Source: Lentzea alba
Lineage (GTDB): Bacteria > Actinomycetota > Actinomycetes > Mycobacteriales > Pseudonocardiaceae
NCBI RefSeq assembly: GCF_011067745.1
Contig: NZ_JAAMPJ010000006.1
Coordinates: forward strand, 515,676 to 579,675
Direction of reading: 5' to 3'
DNA length: 64,000 bases
Shown: positions 1 to 8,836 of the stretch, one piece after another
How positions within the stretch are numbered: position 1 is the stretch's first letter
How the letters are laid out: every line of letters begins with the position of its first letter
Translations under genes and position numbers: made by a program
Notes under the pieces: generated by a model
Databases searched by the model: none
What the model saw: the letters and a program-made list of their open reading frames with translations, nothing else
Told to the model about the DNA's origin: nothing

Positions 1-79
1 CACGCCGACCGACGCCCGCCGGATGATGCACCAGGTGGACGAGCTGATCTCCGAGGCGGTTCGTTCCGCAAGCGCCTGA
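1..79 (+). CDS. C-terminal end of an unidentified protein
   Basis: The window opens inside a reading frame (second base onward) that ends at a TGA at 77-79. The 25 visible residues end in ELISEAVRSASA and read as a helical, charged tail. Third codon positions are G/C rich, as in the other genes here. The start and most of the protein lie outside the window, so no function can be given. The next gene starts 50 bases downstream on the same strand. Confidence 0.5.
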   Translation, partial: TPTDARRMMHQVDELISEAVRSASA

Positions 80-129
80 TGTCTGGTTTGATCTGAGCAC
101 CGCCGCCGTGTCCCCTTGGAGACGGCGAA

Positions 130-1773
130 ATGAACATCGACAGACGACGATTCCTGCTGGCTACAGGAGTCGCGCTGGTCGGCTCGTCAGCGATGACGGG
201 GAGTGCGTCCGCAGCGCCCTCCCCCTCGCTCTGGCAGGAGTTCGTGGCGAACCCGTACAACCACCCGCAGATCCCGAACATCGCTTACGCCGGCTACCGG
301 ACCGGTGAAAGGCCCGCTCGTAGGCCTGTGCTGGCGAACGTGCTGTTCTTCGGCGCACGCCGGGACGGCTCGGCCGACGCCTCGGTGGCGATCAACCGGG
401 CGATCGAGTTCGTGGGCAGGCTGGGTGGTGGCACCGTCTTCGTGCCACCGGGTCGCTACCGGATCGACGACATCATCCGCATCGGCTACGACAACGTGGT
501 GCTGCGCGGTGCGGGCAGCACGAAGACGACGTTCTGGGCGACCCGGTCGCTGGAGGAGATCGTCGGCATCAACCGCAGCCGCTACGGCTCGGAGAACTCG
601 GCGTGGAGCTGGTCGGGCGGTCTGGTGTGGGTGTGTCACCGCGACCGCAGCAAGTCTCTCATCGACGCGATCAAGGCGCGCAAGTGGCCTTTCGAGGGCT
701 GGACGGGCAACGAGCTGGAGCAGGGCTCGACCCTGACCGGCGTCACCGGCTCGGCGGCGCGCGGTGCGTTCGTCGTGACCGTCGAGAACGGACGGAAGCT
801 GCGCGCCGGTCAGCGCGTGTTGTTGCGGCTGGACGACTTCGAGTACTCGCTGCCGATACACATGTGCGGTGACCTTCCCGGCTGTTCGTCCTACAAGTGG
901 GACGACAAGGACAAACTCCTGTCGTACTTCCCGTTCCTGTGGCCGGTGCGCGTGGAGTGGGTGCGCGGCAACAGGGTCAAGCTCGCGCAGCCGTTGCCGC
1001 TGGAGATCCGACCGGAGTGGAAGGCGCGCCTGACCACGATGGCGCCGGTCGTCACGGGTGCGGGCGTCGAGGGCATCAAGATCGAGATGTTCCGGGTGCC
1101 GACGCCGAAGCACCTGCAGGACAAGGGGTACAACGGTCTCGCGTTCCAGTGCGCGTGGGACTGCTGGGCCGACGACGTGCACGTGCAGGACGTCGACAAC
1201 GGGTTCCTGCTGGTGTCCGCCAAGGGAATCTCGCTGCTGAACACGCGGGTGTCCGGCCGCGGTCACCACCACGCGTATGCGACGCGCGAGCAGTCCCACG
1301 ACAACCTCACCGACGGGTTCGTGATCGAGGCACCTTCAGAGCCGTCCCAGGCCGGCGCGGGCAACCACGGGTTGAACGTCGAAGGCTTGTCCTGCGGCAA
1401 CGTCTGGACTCGCGGCAGGATGGACCACGACGTCTTCGACACCCACCGCGGTCTGCCGTTCGGGAACGTCCGCACCGAGATCACCATCAACAACGTCGGT
1501 GCGCACGGCGGCAGCGCGAACGCGGGTCCGTTGTACGGCGCCAGGTTCACGCACTGGAACGTCACGGTGACGAACCAACGCGCCGGCAACGTCCGCATCG
1601 ACCAGGTGGCCCCGTGCAGTGCCACGGTGGCGATCTCCGAGGTGCGCGACTTCGGTCAGGTCGACAAGCCGGACTTCGCCGGGCCGTTGAACTCGCGACT
1701 GGAGCTCTACGGCACCACGGACGTCACGCCGCGCAACCTCTATGACGCGCAACGAAAGTTGCGTCGCTCATGA
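130..1773 (+). CDS. Tat-exported right-handed beta-helix protein (pectate-lyase superfamily type)
   Basis: Probably a secreted polysaccharide-degrading or -binding enzyme of 547 residues. The N-terminus has a twin-arginine signal (RRRFLLATG) followed by a hydrophobic stretch and an Ala-rich cleavage region ending near SASAAP. Residues about 70-130 carry the signature of the pectate lyase 3 superfamily: a FGARRDG segment, then AINRAIEF, GGGTVFVPPGRYRI and VVLRGAG. The remainder is Asn/Gly/Val rich, as in beta-helix rungs. A GGAGAC ribosome site sits 6 bases before the ATG. The substrate cannot be read from sequence. The TGA stop overlaps the stop of the convergent downstream gene inside the palindrome TCATGA. 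Confidence 0.8.
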   Translation: MNIDRRRFLLATGVALVGSSAMTGSASAAPSPSLWQEFVANPYNHPQIPNIAYAGYRTGERPARRPVLANVLFFGARRDGSADASVAINRAIEFVGRLGGGTVFVPPGRYRIDDIIRIGYDNVVLRGAGSTKTTFWATRSLEEIVGINRSRYGSENSAWSWSGGLVWVCHRDRSKSLIDAIKARKWPFEGWTGNELEQGSTLTGVTGSAARGAFVVTVENGRKLRAGQRVLLRLDDFEYSLPIHMCGDLPGCSSYKWDDKDKLLSYFPFLWPVRVEWVRGNRVKLAQPLPLEIRPEWKARLTTMAPVVTGAGVEGIKIEMFRVPTPKHLQDKGYNGLAFQCAWDCWADDVHVQDVDNGFLLVSAKGISLLNTRVSGRGHHHAYATREQSHDNLTDGFVIEAPSEPSQAGAGNHGLNVEGLSCGNVWTRGRMDHDVFDTHRGLPFGNVRTEITINNVGAHGGSANAGPLYGARFTHWNVTVTNQRAGNVRIDQVAPCSATVAISEVRDFGQVDKPDFAGPLNSRLELYGTTDVTPRNLYDAQRKLRRS

Positions 1774-3402
1774 GCTGACGGCGTACATCGCGACTGGCAG
1801 TGACCGTGCGACCGAGTCGAGATCGGTGGGGAGCACGAAGCTCTCCACCGATCTGCCGATGCGGCGCACCCAGCCGTTCTCGGTGAGTTCCAGGCGGTAT
1901 GAGGTGTGCAGCTGGGGCAGGTCGCTGGGTGGCGTCGAATCGGACAGCAGCAGGTGCTGGCCGTACGTGCGTCCTACCTGGGTGAGGGTCTGCAGCGTGG
2001 CGAAGAACGCCGGCCTTGCTGCTGCCAGGCCGTGCACGCCGTCCACGCAGACGAGCAGCCGCGGCGATGCGGCGCCATCCGCCAGCATCCTGATGCGTTG
2101 TTCGAGGTCGTCTTTCAGATCGTGTGGTTGCACATGTGGTGCGTGCTCCAGACCCGCGAACGCACCAGTGCGGTGGAAGTCGATGAGGACGACCTGGAGT
2201 TCGTCCGGCGAGTGCCACAGCATCTGGCCGAGAATCAGCGCCTTGAGCGCGTCCGCACGTCGTTCTGGAGGCGCCACGACCTCGCCGTGCGGACCCATCC
2301 CGTCCTCGGTGAGACCGGCTTTGATGTCGATCTCGACGGGCTGACCGTGTTCGTCCACGCCCACCGCTGTCCGGTACCGCAACTTGACCGGACGCGGCCG
2401 CCATCCGTGCGTCGTGTCGAACTTCGGCATGTCGTGCAGGGTGAAGAAGTCCGGCGGTGGCTCGGCCTCGCGCATCAGGCGGGGCAACTCGCCGGCGTGC
2501 TGGTCCAGGTTCGCCGGCGTGGTGCAGTCGTCGATCTGAACGTTCGCCGACTCGTGCGGGGCGTCCAGCAGCAGCTGCATCCCGGACCTGCCGACGTCCT
2601 GGGCGATGGCGGCGAGGGCGGTGCCGAGCTCCGTGGCTTCGACGTCCCGGAAACCGGTGACGCAGATGAGAAGCTGAGGCAGCACCTGGTGCAGGCCGCG
2701 GTGGTCGAAGATCGTCCAGGTGTTGCCGACGATCTCCAGCCGTCGTTCGGACTCGGCCAGCAGGACGTCCGCGATCCGTGCGGGGTTCTTCGTCGCGTTG
2801 CGGTGATGTGCCTGCACGTGCGGCGCCTGGTCCAGTCCGGCGAACGCGTCCGTGTCGTGCGCGTCGATGAAGATCGTGTGGAACAGCCGGGGCGAATGCG
2901 TCGTCATCAGGCCCAGCACCAGACTCCGGAACGCTGCCGGCGCGGTGACGCTGAGGTGCGATCCCGTGCGCCACTTGCCGTCCACGAAGTGGGTGAGCTC
3001 GACGACGACCGGCTCACCGGTGCTGTCGATGCCGATCGGGACCTTCCACCACCGGCCCTTCCACGCGAGCGCCTTGGTGAAGGTGCTCAGGCCGTGCAGG
3101 GCGAGGAAGTCCATCCGCACCAACGATCGCAGGTGCTTCGGCACGTCGGTCAGCGTGCCGGTCGTGATGACCACCCGGACGTCCCGTGCCGTCGAGGTGA
3201 TCCACCGAACGGCCTCGGCGAGCCCGGGATCGCTTGCCGCGCAGAGCTTCCAATCGTCGATCAGCAGCGTCGCACCGGGCTCGGCGCCGCGTTCGAACCA
3301 CGTCAGCAGGTTCTGGCAGCGGCGCTGGTCAGCGGGGTCGAACGAGACGTTGACCGGCTCGGCCGGCGTGCCGCGGCCGATGCGGTAGACCTGCCCGGTC
3401 AC
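1768..3402 (-). CDS. Degenerate EccC/FtsK-like ATPase-fold protein, second of a tandem pair
   Basis: A 544-residue protein built from FtsK/SpoIIIE-type domains resembling those of the type VII secretion ATPase EccC, but apparently without working nucleotide sites. The last domain keeps EccC landmarks: WRPRP, VGVDEHGQPVEIDI, DGMGPHG, then LILGQMLWHSPDELQVVLID. Where EccC has GATGSGKSE this protein has APPERRAD, so Walker A is lost. The middle domain (THFVDGKWRTGSHLSV) is likewise eroded. Its N-terminal segment (VYRIGRG, LLTWFERGA, LLIDDW, DFLALHG) matches that of the upstream neighbour, so the two are paralogues. The GTG start overlaps the neighbour's TGA, indicating translational coupling. 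Role inferred: an accessory of secretion rather than a motor. Confidence 0.7.
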   Translation of the reverse strand: MTGQVYRIGRGTPAEPVNVSFDPADQRRCQNLLTWFERGAEPGATLLIDDWKLCAASDPGLAEAVRWITSTARDVRVVITTGTLTDVPKHLRSLVRMDFLALHGLSTFTKALAWKGRWWKVPIGIDSTGEPVVVELTHFVDGKWRTGSHLSVTAPAAFRSLVLGLMTTHSPRLFHTIFIDAHDTDAFAGLDQAPHVQAHHRNATKNPARIADVLLAESERRLEIVGNTWTIFDHRGLHQVLPQLLICVTGFRDVEATELGTALAAIAQDVGRSGMQLLLDAPHESANVQIDDCTTPANLDQHAGELPRLMREAEPPPDFFTLHDMPKFDTTHGWRPRPVKLRYRTAVGVDEHGQPVEIDIKAGLTEDGMGPHGEVVAPPERRADALKALILGQMLWHSPDELQVVLIDFHRTGAFAGLEHAPHVQPHDLKDDLEQRIRMLADGAASPRLLVCVDGVHGLAAARPAFFATLQTLTQVGRTYGQHLLLSDSTPPSDLPQLHTSYRLELTENGWVRRIGRSVESFVLPTDLDSVARSLPVAMYAVSS

Positions 3403-4865
3403 GGCGCCGCGATCTGGACGGCGGTCTTGTCGTGCACGGAAAGCCCCATGCCGGGCTGGTCCGGCACGTGCGAGGCGCTGCGGGCGTTGATCAACGACGT
3501 GTTCGGGTCGTCCAGCCGGAGCTCGATGCCGAACGCCAGGCTGTCCTTGATGAACTGCGGGACCTGGTCCCACGTGTGCGCGGTGACGACGATGTGCCGT
3601 TGCGGGTCGAGGGGCTCGCCGGGCCCGTCGAGCAGCTGGAACGCGCTGAGATCGCCGAGCGCGGCGGCGAGGGTCCGCAACGCCGTGGACTTGCCGCTGC
3701 CGGGCGCGCCGACGATGGCGCCGTGCCGCAGCTCGGTCGTGAAGTGCGGGACGAACGGGTCGCGGCGGTGTTCGTACGGCTTGTCGAGCAGGCCGACGGC
3801 GCCGGGCGGGAGCATGCCCAGGGTCAGCGGTTCCTCGAGCGGTGGCAGCACGATCTCGTAGGCGAGTCCGCCACCGGTGACGTCCGGCAGGTCGTCGAGC
3901 GCCTCGGCGAAGTCGTGGGTCGGGTTGGCGAGCGGCCACTCCGGCAGCTCGTACGGAATCCCTTGGGGCACTTGGCCTGCGAACACGACGTGCATGCCCA
4001 GTGAGCGACCGGCGCGCATGGCCATCAACAGCGCCGCGAGGAACTTCGGTTCCCTTGCCAGGAAAGCCTCCGCCCCGGACACGCAGATGATCAGCTCGGG
4101 GACGCGGTTCCCTTCCGTGTGAACGATCTCCTGCCGCCGGTTGATCTCACCGTAGAACGCGTCCAGCAGCCGGACGACCATCGCGTCGTCCGCCGCCGGC
4201 GTGATCGTGAACGCGACCTGGTCCACGAACGCCAGCGGGTCGAAGACGCCGCTGCCGTCACCGTCGACGAAGAGGTACTGCACGTGGTCGGCCGAGTGCG
4301 TGACCATCAGGCCGAGCAGCGCGCTCTGCAACTGGGCCGGTGTGCCGCGGTGCACGGCGCTGCCCAGCGTGATCTCGACGTGGACCGGCCAGCCCCGGTC
4401 GTCGACACCGGCGGCGGCCTTGAGGTCGTCGCGCTGCCACATGTTGCTCAGATCGGCCTCGATGCCGTGCAGCGCGAGGAAGTCCGTCGGCTCGCCGAGC
4501 AGGTGCCTGCGCAACCGGTCCGGCAGGTCGGCCCACTTCCGCGCCGTGACGACGACCTGCACCCCACGCGCGGGCCCCAAAGCCGCGATCCACTCCACGG
4601 TCCGGTCCAGCTCAGGGTCCTGCCCGGCGCACAACGCCCAGTCGTCCACCAGCAACACCGCCCCCGACGGCGCCCCGCGCTCGAACCAGTCCAGCAGACT
4701 CCGGCAGCCGGGCTGGTCGGACGGATCGAACGTGGCCGCCACCGGCAACGGGTCAGCGCCCCGCCCGATCCGGTAGACCGCCGTGTCCGGCGCGGCCGCG
4801 AGAGCGGCCGTCAACCGCTCCCTGGTCGCCTGCCCGGGACCGACGACGGCGAAGTTCCTGATCAC
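3399..4865 (-). CDS. EccC/FtsK-like ATPase-fold protein with one intact P-loop, first of a tandem pair
   Basis: A 488-residue paralogue of the gene it precedes. The first two domains are degenerate: LLVDDW resembles a Walker B strand, but the expected Walker A is missing. The last, shortened domain has an intact Walker A, GAPGSGKST, near residues 384-392. It then reads like the end of EccC (LRLDDPNTSLINARSASHVP; EccC proteins have a comparable DPxxSxI...R stretch). The GTG start at 4865 is chosen because a TATATG element ends 6 bases before it and no ribosome site is visible; an in-frame ATG at 4874 is the alternative. No EccB, EccD, EccE or mycosin gene is in view, so this is an orphan module. 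Confidence 0.7.
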   Translation of the reverse strand: MIRNFAVVGPGQATRERLTAALAAAPDTAVYRIGRGADPLPVAATFDPSDQPGCRSLLDWFERGAPSGAVLLVDDWALCAGQDPELDRTVEWIAALGPARGVQVVVTARKWADLPDRLRRHLLGEPTDFLALHGIEADLSNMWQRDDLKAAAGVDDRGWPVHVEITLGSAVHRGTPAQLQSALLGLMVTHSADHVQYLFVDGDGSGVFDPLAFVDQVAFTITPAADDAMVVRLLDAFYGEINRRQEIVHTEGNRVPELIICVSGAEAFLAREPKFLAALLMAMRAGRSLGMHVVFAGQVPQGIPYELPEWPLANPTHDFAEALDDLPDVTGGGLAYEIVLPPLEEPLTLGMLPPGAVGLLDKPYEHRRDPFVPHFTTELRHGAIVGAPGSGKSTALRTLAAALGDLSAFQLLDGPGEPLDPQRHIVVTAHTWDQVPQFIKDSLAFGIELRLDDPNTSLINARSASHVPDQPGMGLSVHDKTAVQIAAP

Positions 4866-4910
4866 CGCCCACATATACCAACAGCGCCCGGACCGCCGCT
4901 GCCCCTTCGC

Positions 4911-4916
4911 TAATGT
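4911..4916 (+). promoter_or_regulatory. -10 element for a leaderless transcript
   Basis: TAATGT ends exactly 7 bases before the GTG at 4924, the spacing expected if transcription starts on the first base of the start codon. The space between this start and the divergent EccC-like gene is only about 58 bases, so both promoters must lie within it. Confidence 0.55.
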
Positions 4917-4923
4917 GGGCGAC

Positions 4924-5301
4924 GTGCCAGCCAAAGCCGTCGATCCAGCCGAGATGCGAGCCGCCGTGCAGGCCGTGCTCCCCTGGCTGCGAGGCGAGGC
5001 CGACCAGCCCTCCCGCCCCGAACTGGCCGCCGCCGTCCGCCTGAGCCTGCGCACCCTCGAACAGATCGCACCGGGCCGCAGCGTCGAGGTCCGCGTCCCC
5101 CCGTTCGCCGCCGTGCAGTGCGTCGAGGGCCCGCGCCACACCCGCGGCACGCCCCCGAACGTCGTGGAGACCGACCCCCGCACCTGGCTGGAACTGGCGA
5201 CCGGCGACCTGGCCTGGTCCGACGCCCTGGACGGCGCTCGGGTCACCGCGTCCGGGACCCGAGCCGACCTCTCCCACCTGCTGCCGGTGGTGCGTTTCTA
5301 G
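4924..5301 (+). CDS. Sterol-carrier-family (SCP2-like) protein
   Basis: A 125-residue cytoplasmic protein of the small SCP2-like family often found near purF in actinobacteria. The sequence gives a helical N-terminus (DPAEMRAAVQAVLPWL), then alternating strands: VEVRVPPFAAVQC, and WLELATGDLAWSDAL, which resembles the SCP2 lipid-pocket segment. The family is thought to bind hydrophobic ligands, and the ligand here is unknown. The start is set by the -10 element 7 bases upstream. The TAG stop shares four bases with the stop of the convergent DUF1023 gene. It interrupts the type VII-like genes on the opposite strand. Confidence 0.7.
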   Translation: MPAKAVDPAEMRAAVQAVLPWLRGEADQPSRPELAAAVRLSLRTLEQIAPGRSVEVRVPPFAAVQCVEGPRHTRGTPPNVVETDPRTWLELATGDLAWSDALDGARVTASGTRADLSHLLPVVRF

Positions 5302-7334
5302 AAGATCCGGCCGATCGTGTTGTCGTAGGCCGACTTCGCGCCGTCCTTGACGGCGTTGCCGGCGTCCTTGGCCATGTCGACGCCGCCCTCGACGACGGCC
5401 TTGCCACCCTCGTACACGTCGCGCCCGAGTTCGGCCGCCTTGCCGACGGTGTCGACGGTGGCGTCGAGCGCGTCGCTGCCGACCTCCTTGGCGGTGCCCC
5501 AGGCGTGGTCGCCGGCCGAACCCCAGTCGCCTCGGCCGATGTCGCCGACCACCTGCTTGCCGCCCTGGTAGACGTCGCCGACCACGTCGACGCCCTCCTT
5601 CACGACACCGCTGCCCCAGTCGAGCACCGGGCCGACCCCGGGAAGGTCCGAGCCGGGCAGGTTCGGTGAGGTCGGACGGTCGTACCAGGGGTCGCTGCTG
5701 ACCTCGCCACCGCGACCGGTCGCGATCTTGCCGAGGTTCTCCAGCGACTCGCTGTTCTCGTCGTAGTAGGCGGAGTGGGCCTCGGCGATGCCCTTCGACT
5801 CCGTGGTGCCGAAGTGCGTGCCGCCGAACTCCTTGTCGTACGGGCCGGTGGACGAACCGTCCTCGGTGAACCAGTTCGAGCTGGTGCCCTGCACGACGGG
5901 GTCGTGCTCGGTGCCGCCGACGTACACGTGGCCGGGTCCGGCGGAGAGCTGGTTGACGTTCGACGCGCCGACGCCGGGCGAACCGACGAACGCGATGTCG
6001 TCCGCCTTCAGGCCGTTCATGCCCGCGTGGCCGACGGTGGCGCTGCCGTAGCTGTGGCCGATCACGGTCAGGTGCTGGCCCTCGGGACCGGCGGCGCGGT
6101 AGCCGTCGACGTCCTTCACCAGGTTCTGGCCGCCCTCGCGAGCCTGTGCCGGGTTGTCGACCTCGCCGGGCGACCAGCCGGGCGCGTCGTAGCCGAGCCA
6201 CTGGATGGTGGCGTTGTCCGGGCCACCGCCCATTTCCTCACGCAGGTTGGCCGCCTGGTTCCAGCTGAAAGCACCCACGTCGGAGCCGGTACCCGGCACG
6301 CAGACCGCGAGGTTCTTCGCGGTGTCGGGGTTGCCGAACGCCACCGCGATCTGTGCGTCGCCACGTGGTCCGGTGGGGTCCCACGCCATGACACGGGCGT
6401 TTTCGCCGTTGAACTTCTCCCGCGACTTCTCGTCGGCCTCGTCCAGGCTCTTGTTGGCCTTCTCGCAGTTCTCCTTGATGTTCGTGGCGGCCAGCCGCTC
6501 GTCCAGCAGCTTCGCCAGCTGCGGGTCGTTGCTGTTGCGCAGCGCGGCTTCGTTGTTCGGGTCCAGCCCGAGCTGGGCAGCCCGCTCGTTGATCGCCTTC
6601 GTCGACTGGTCGATCGTGGCGTTGGCCTTGCTGAGATCGTCGTTGATGCGCCTGCGGTTGGCCGTGTCGAGCACGTCCGACGGCAGACCGCGCAGCTTGC
6701 CGAGCTCCTGGAACCGGTCGCGCAGCAAAGCTTGCTGCTGCTCTGGCGTGAGCGACTTCCACCACGCGGCGACGGCCTTCGGGTCCGTGTTCGGTCCCGG
6801 CACCTGCGGTCCGGCGGCACGACCCTGTGCGGCGCGACCCCAGCCGCAGTCGGTGCGCGCGGACTCCTCGAAGCCCGGAGGGATCTTGGTGAGAGCGCCC
6901 GCGTAGGAACGCAGCACGTTCTCGTAACCCGACTTGACCTTGGTCAGCGAGTCGTTGACCTGGTTGGCGAGCGTGCGCGTCTGCTCCTCGTCCATGCCCG
7001 GCGGACGGCTGCGCCACACGCTGATCGCCTGATCGGCGGCGGTGCGCATCTGGCCGTAGGCCTGGGACGCTGCTCGGACGATCTCGGCGCCCGCGCCCAG
7101 GCGCTCACCGGCGGCCTTGGCGGCCGTCGCGGAGAGGTCGGCGCGTGCGGTGAACTTCTGCGCGGTGGTGCCGGTCCAGTTGCTGACCGCGGCCTTGCCG
7201 CCCTTGGCGACCGACTCACCGGCCCGGCCGACCGCGCTCATCGCACCGGTGATCGGGTCGGCGGCAGCGGCGATCCGGCCGACGTCTCCTGCCGCGAGCT
7301 TGCCGTACAGGCTCTCGGGATCCGTGTAGCTCAC
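5298..7334 (-). CDS. WXG100-like helical domain + DUF1023 alpha/beta hydrolase
   Basis: A 678-residue protein. Residues 1 to about 150 are helical and Ala/Lys rich with NWTG near residue 52, resembling the helix-turn-helix of type VII secretion substrates. A long charged helical linker follows. Residues about 330-520 form a DUF1023 alpha/beta hydrolase with the nucleophile elbow GHSYGS near residue 425 and downstream Asp (EHDP) and His (GTHFG) candidates. The last about 110 residues are amphipathic Gly/Asp/Val repeats of the type VYQGGKQVVGD. DUF1023 proteins commonly accompany WXG100 genes in actinobacteria; their substrates are not established. The GTG start overlaps the stop of the EspC-like gene (GTGA). 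Confidence 0.8.
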   Translation of the reverse strand: MSYTDPESLYGKLAAGDVGRIAAAADPITGAMSAVGRAGESVAKGGKAAVSNWTGTTAQKFTARADLSATAAKAAGERLGAGAEIVRAASQAYGQMRTAADQAISVWRSRPPGMDEEQTRTLANQVNDSLTKVKSGYENVLRSYAGALTKIPPGFEESARTDCGWGRAAQGRAAGPQVPGPNTDPKAVAAWWKSLTPEQQQALLRDRFQELGKLRGLPSDVLDTANRRRINDDLSKANATIDQSTKAINERAAQLGLDPNNEAALRNSNDPQLAKLLDERLAATNIKENCEKANKSLDEADEKSREKFNGENARVMAWDPTGPRGDAQIAVAFGNPDTAKNLAVCVPGTGSDVGAFSWNQAANLREEMGGGPDNATIQWLGYDAPGWSPGEVDNPAQAREGGQNLVKDVDGYRAAGPEGQHLTVIGHSYGSATVGHAGMNGLKADDIAFVGSPGVGASNVNQLSAGPGHVYVGGTEHDPVVQGTSSNWFTEDGSSTGPYDKEFGGTHFGTTESKGIAEAHSAYYDENSESLENLGKIATGRGGEVSSDPWYDRPTSPNLPGSDLPGVGPVLDWGSGVVKEGVDVVGDVYQGGKQVVGDIGRGDWGSAGDHAWGTAKEVGSDALDATVDTVGKAAELGRDVYEGGKAVVEGGVDMAKDAGNAVKDGAKSAYDNTIGRIF

Positions 7335-7654
7335 TTGCCGCCCCCAAGTCCCTGCAGAAGCTTCGTCAGCGCGGACGCGTGGTCGTCGTCCGTGCGCTGG
7401 TAGGCGTCGGCGTTCGACACGAGGCCTTCCGCGGCGTCGGTGATCCAGGCGGAACCGCGCTGCAGGTCCTGCGCGTGCGTGCCCACGAACTTCGACAGCG
7501 CGTCGGCGAACTCGGCGGCCGCGTCGACCTCGCCGAGCGCACCGGCGTCGAGCTTGAGCATCGAGATCATCTCTGCCGCCTCACGCACCGCGTCTGAGCC
7601 GTTGCCGAACTCCTTGGACGCGCTGCGCAGCAACTCGGGCTCAACGCCGAACAT
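7331..7654 (-). CDS. EspC/WXG100-like type VII secretion-associated protein
   Basis: A 107-residue all-helical protein beginning MFGVEPELLRSASKEF, with two helices around a central AEFADALSKFVGTHAQDL segment. This is the pattern of the ESX-1 EspC/DUF2580 family, whose members are small secreted or chaperone-like partners of type VII systems. The ATG at 7654 is preferred because a GGGGGG run lies about 6 bases upstream; a GTG at 7660 is in frame. It is the first gene of the unit continuing into the DUF1023 protein, and the overlap suggests the two are made in equal amounts and may pair. Confidence 0.75.
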   Translation of the reverse strand: MFGVEPELLRSASKEFGNGSDAVREAAEMISMLKLDAGALGEVDAAAEFADALSKFVGTHAQDLQRGSAWITDAAEGLVSNADAYQRTDDDHASALTKLLQGLGGGK

Positions 7655-7742
7655 CGCCACCCCCCACTGTTGGTCCTTGATCCCTGCGACGCAGTCACAT
7701 CATGGACGGTTCCACCCGCATGCGTGATCCGTTTCGGGCACG

Positions 7743-8498
7743 ATGTCGCGCATGGTGCAGACAGGATGGACCGCGCAGCGCTGGACCGAGGTGTTCGCGG
7801 AGCAGGCAGACATGTTCCGCAAGGCGGTCGGTGACGCCGACCTCACCACGGCCGTGTCGACCCGCATCGGGTGGACGCTGCAGGACCTGGTGGTGCACGT
7901 CGCCCGCTTCCTGGAGACCGCCACGGGCTACCTGCGCACCGGCAGCCGAGTTCAGATGGGACCGCCGCCCGTTCCCGGCACCCTGTCGCCCCTGGAGTAC
8001 CTCGACCTGCAGCTCACCGCGGCGAACGAGATCATGCCCGCCGTCCCCGGCAACCGGCCGGTGTGGACGTTCTCGCCCGCCGCGCCGGACCTCGCGTGGG
8101 TGTGGCACCGGCGGATCGCCCACGAGATGACGCTGCGCCGGTTCGACGTGCAGGCGACGCTGCGCCAGCTCGTCCCGACCAGCCCCGACCTCGCGGCGGA
8201 CGGCATCGACGAGGTGCTCACCACCATCGTTGCCGCGAAGCTCGACAGCGACGTGCCCAACACGGCTTCCGGGGTTGCCGTGGTGCGGCCGTCCGACGTG
8301 CCCGAGTCGTGGCACGTCGCCTTCAGCCCCGGTGAGATGCCCGAGGTGCGCGCGGCCGCACCCGGTGAGGAAGGCACTGCCTCCGTCAGCGGCGAGGCCG
8401 AGTTGCTCTACTACTGGCTGTGGAACCGGATGACGATCAACACCGCGTCCGGTGACTCCCAGTTGCTGCAGGTGCTCCAGGTCGGGAAGGGCCACTGA
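7743..8498 (+). CDS. Maleylpyruvate isomerase-family, mycothiol-dependent (DinB-like) protein
   Basis: A 251-residue protein of the DinB/MDMPI family, enzymes that use mycothiol as cofactor. The visible signatures are a first-helix motif WTLQDLVVHVARFLETA and the central HRRIAHEMTLRRFDVQ, whose His/Glu residues are the usual metal ligands. The C-terminal part is the family's small alpha/beta extension (VSGEAELLYYWLWNR). The real substrate is unknown. Two ATGs are possible, 7743 and 7752; the second is preceded by CACGAT with 7 bases between, a leaderless arrangement. The TGA overlaps the ATG of the lipoprotein gene that follows. Confidence 0.75.
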   Translation: MSRMVQTGWTAQRWTEVFAEQADMFRKAVGDADLTTAVSTRIGWTLQDLVVHVARFLETATGYLRTGSRVQMGPPPVPGTLSPLEYLDLQLTAANEIMPAVPGNRPVWTFSPAAPDLAWVWHRRIAHEMTLRRFDVQATLRQLVPTSPDLAADGIDEVLTTIVAAKLDSDVPNTASGVAVVRPSDVPESWHVAFSPGEMPEVRAAAPGEEGTASVSGEAELLYYWLWNRMTINTASGDSQLLQVLQVGKGH

Positions 8499-8836
8499 TG
8501 CGCAAGATCGCTGCTGCACTGCTCGGTTGTCTCGTGCTCGCCGGGTGCGCCTCGGACTGGCAGGCGGACCTGCGGTTCAAGGTCACCGAGCTGGAGGAGA
8601 AGAAGGGGCATCCGGATCAGCCAGGCACCATGTGGGTGCACCTGGACCTGATCGGCGAGATGCCGGAGGACGCTCTGGAGCGGAAGAACTTCACCGGGTC
8701 GGGCGTGCCCCTGGACAAGGTCTCCGGCGACGTCAAGGTGGGCGACGAAGTCATCTGCACCGCGAAACAGAAGACGATGGGCGCCGTGCAGGCCAACTCC
8801 ATCGAAACCGACCTCAGCGGGTGTAAGAAGGCCTGA
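8498..8836 (+). CDS. Small lipoprotein of unknown function
   Basis: A 112-residue protein with a classical lipoprotein signal: MRK, a hydrophobic stretch, and the lipobox LAGC at residues 15-18, after which about 94 mature residues would be anchored to the outer face of the membrane. The mature part is predicted beta-rich (LRFKVTELEE, MWVHLDLIGEM, VGDEVICTA) and has two further cysteines (ICTA, SGCKK) that could form a disulfide. The start overlaps the upstream stop (TGATG), so it is translated together with the isomerase-family gene. No family was recognised. Confidence 0.7.
   Translation: MRKIAAALLGCLVLAGCASDWQADLRFKVTELEEKKGHPDQPGTMWVHLDLIGEMPEDALERKNFTGSGVPLDKVSGDVKVGDEVICTAKQKTMGAVQANSIETDLSGCKKA

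Noticed and set aside
1906..3861. Long open frame on the plus strand opposite the EccC-like genes
   Set aside because: Arg/Val/Gln-rich composition without any domain; it is the usual antisense shadow of a G/C-rich gene, and the minus strand has recognisable homology.
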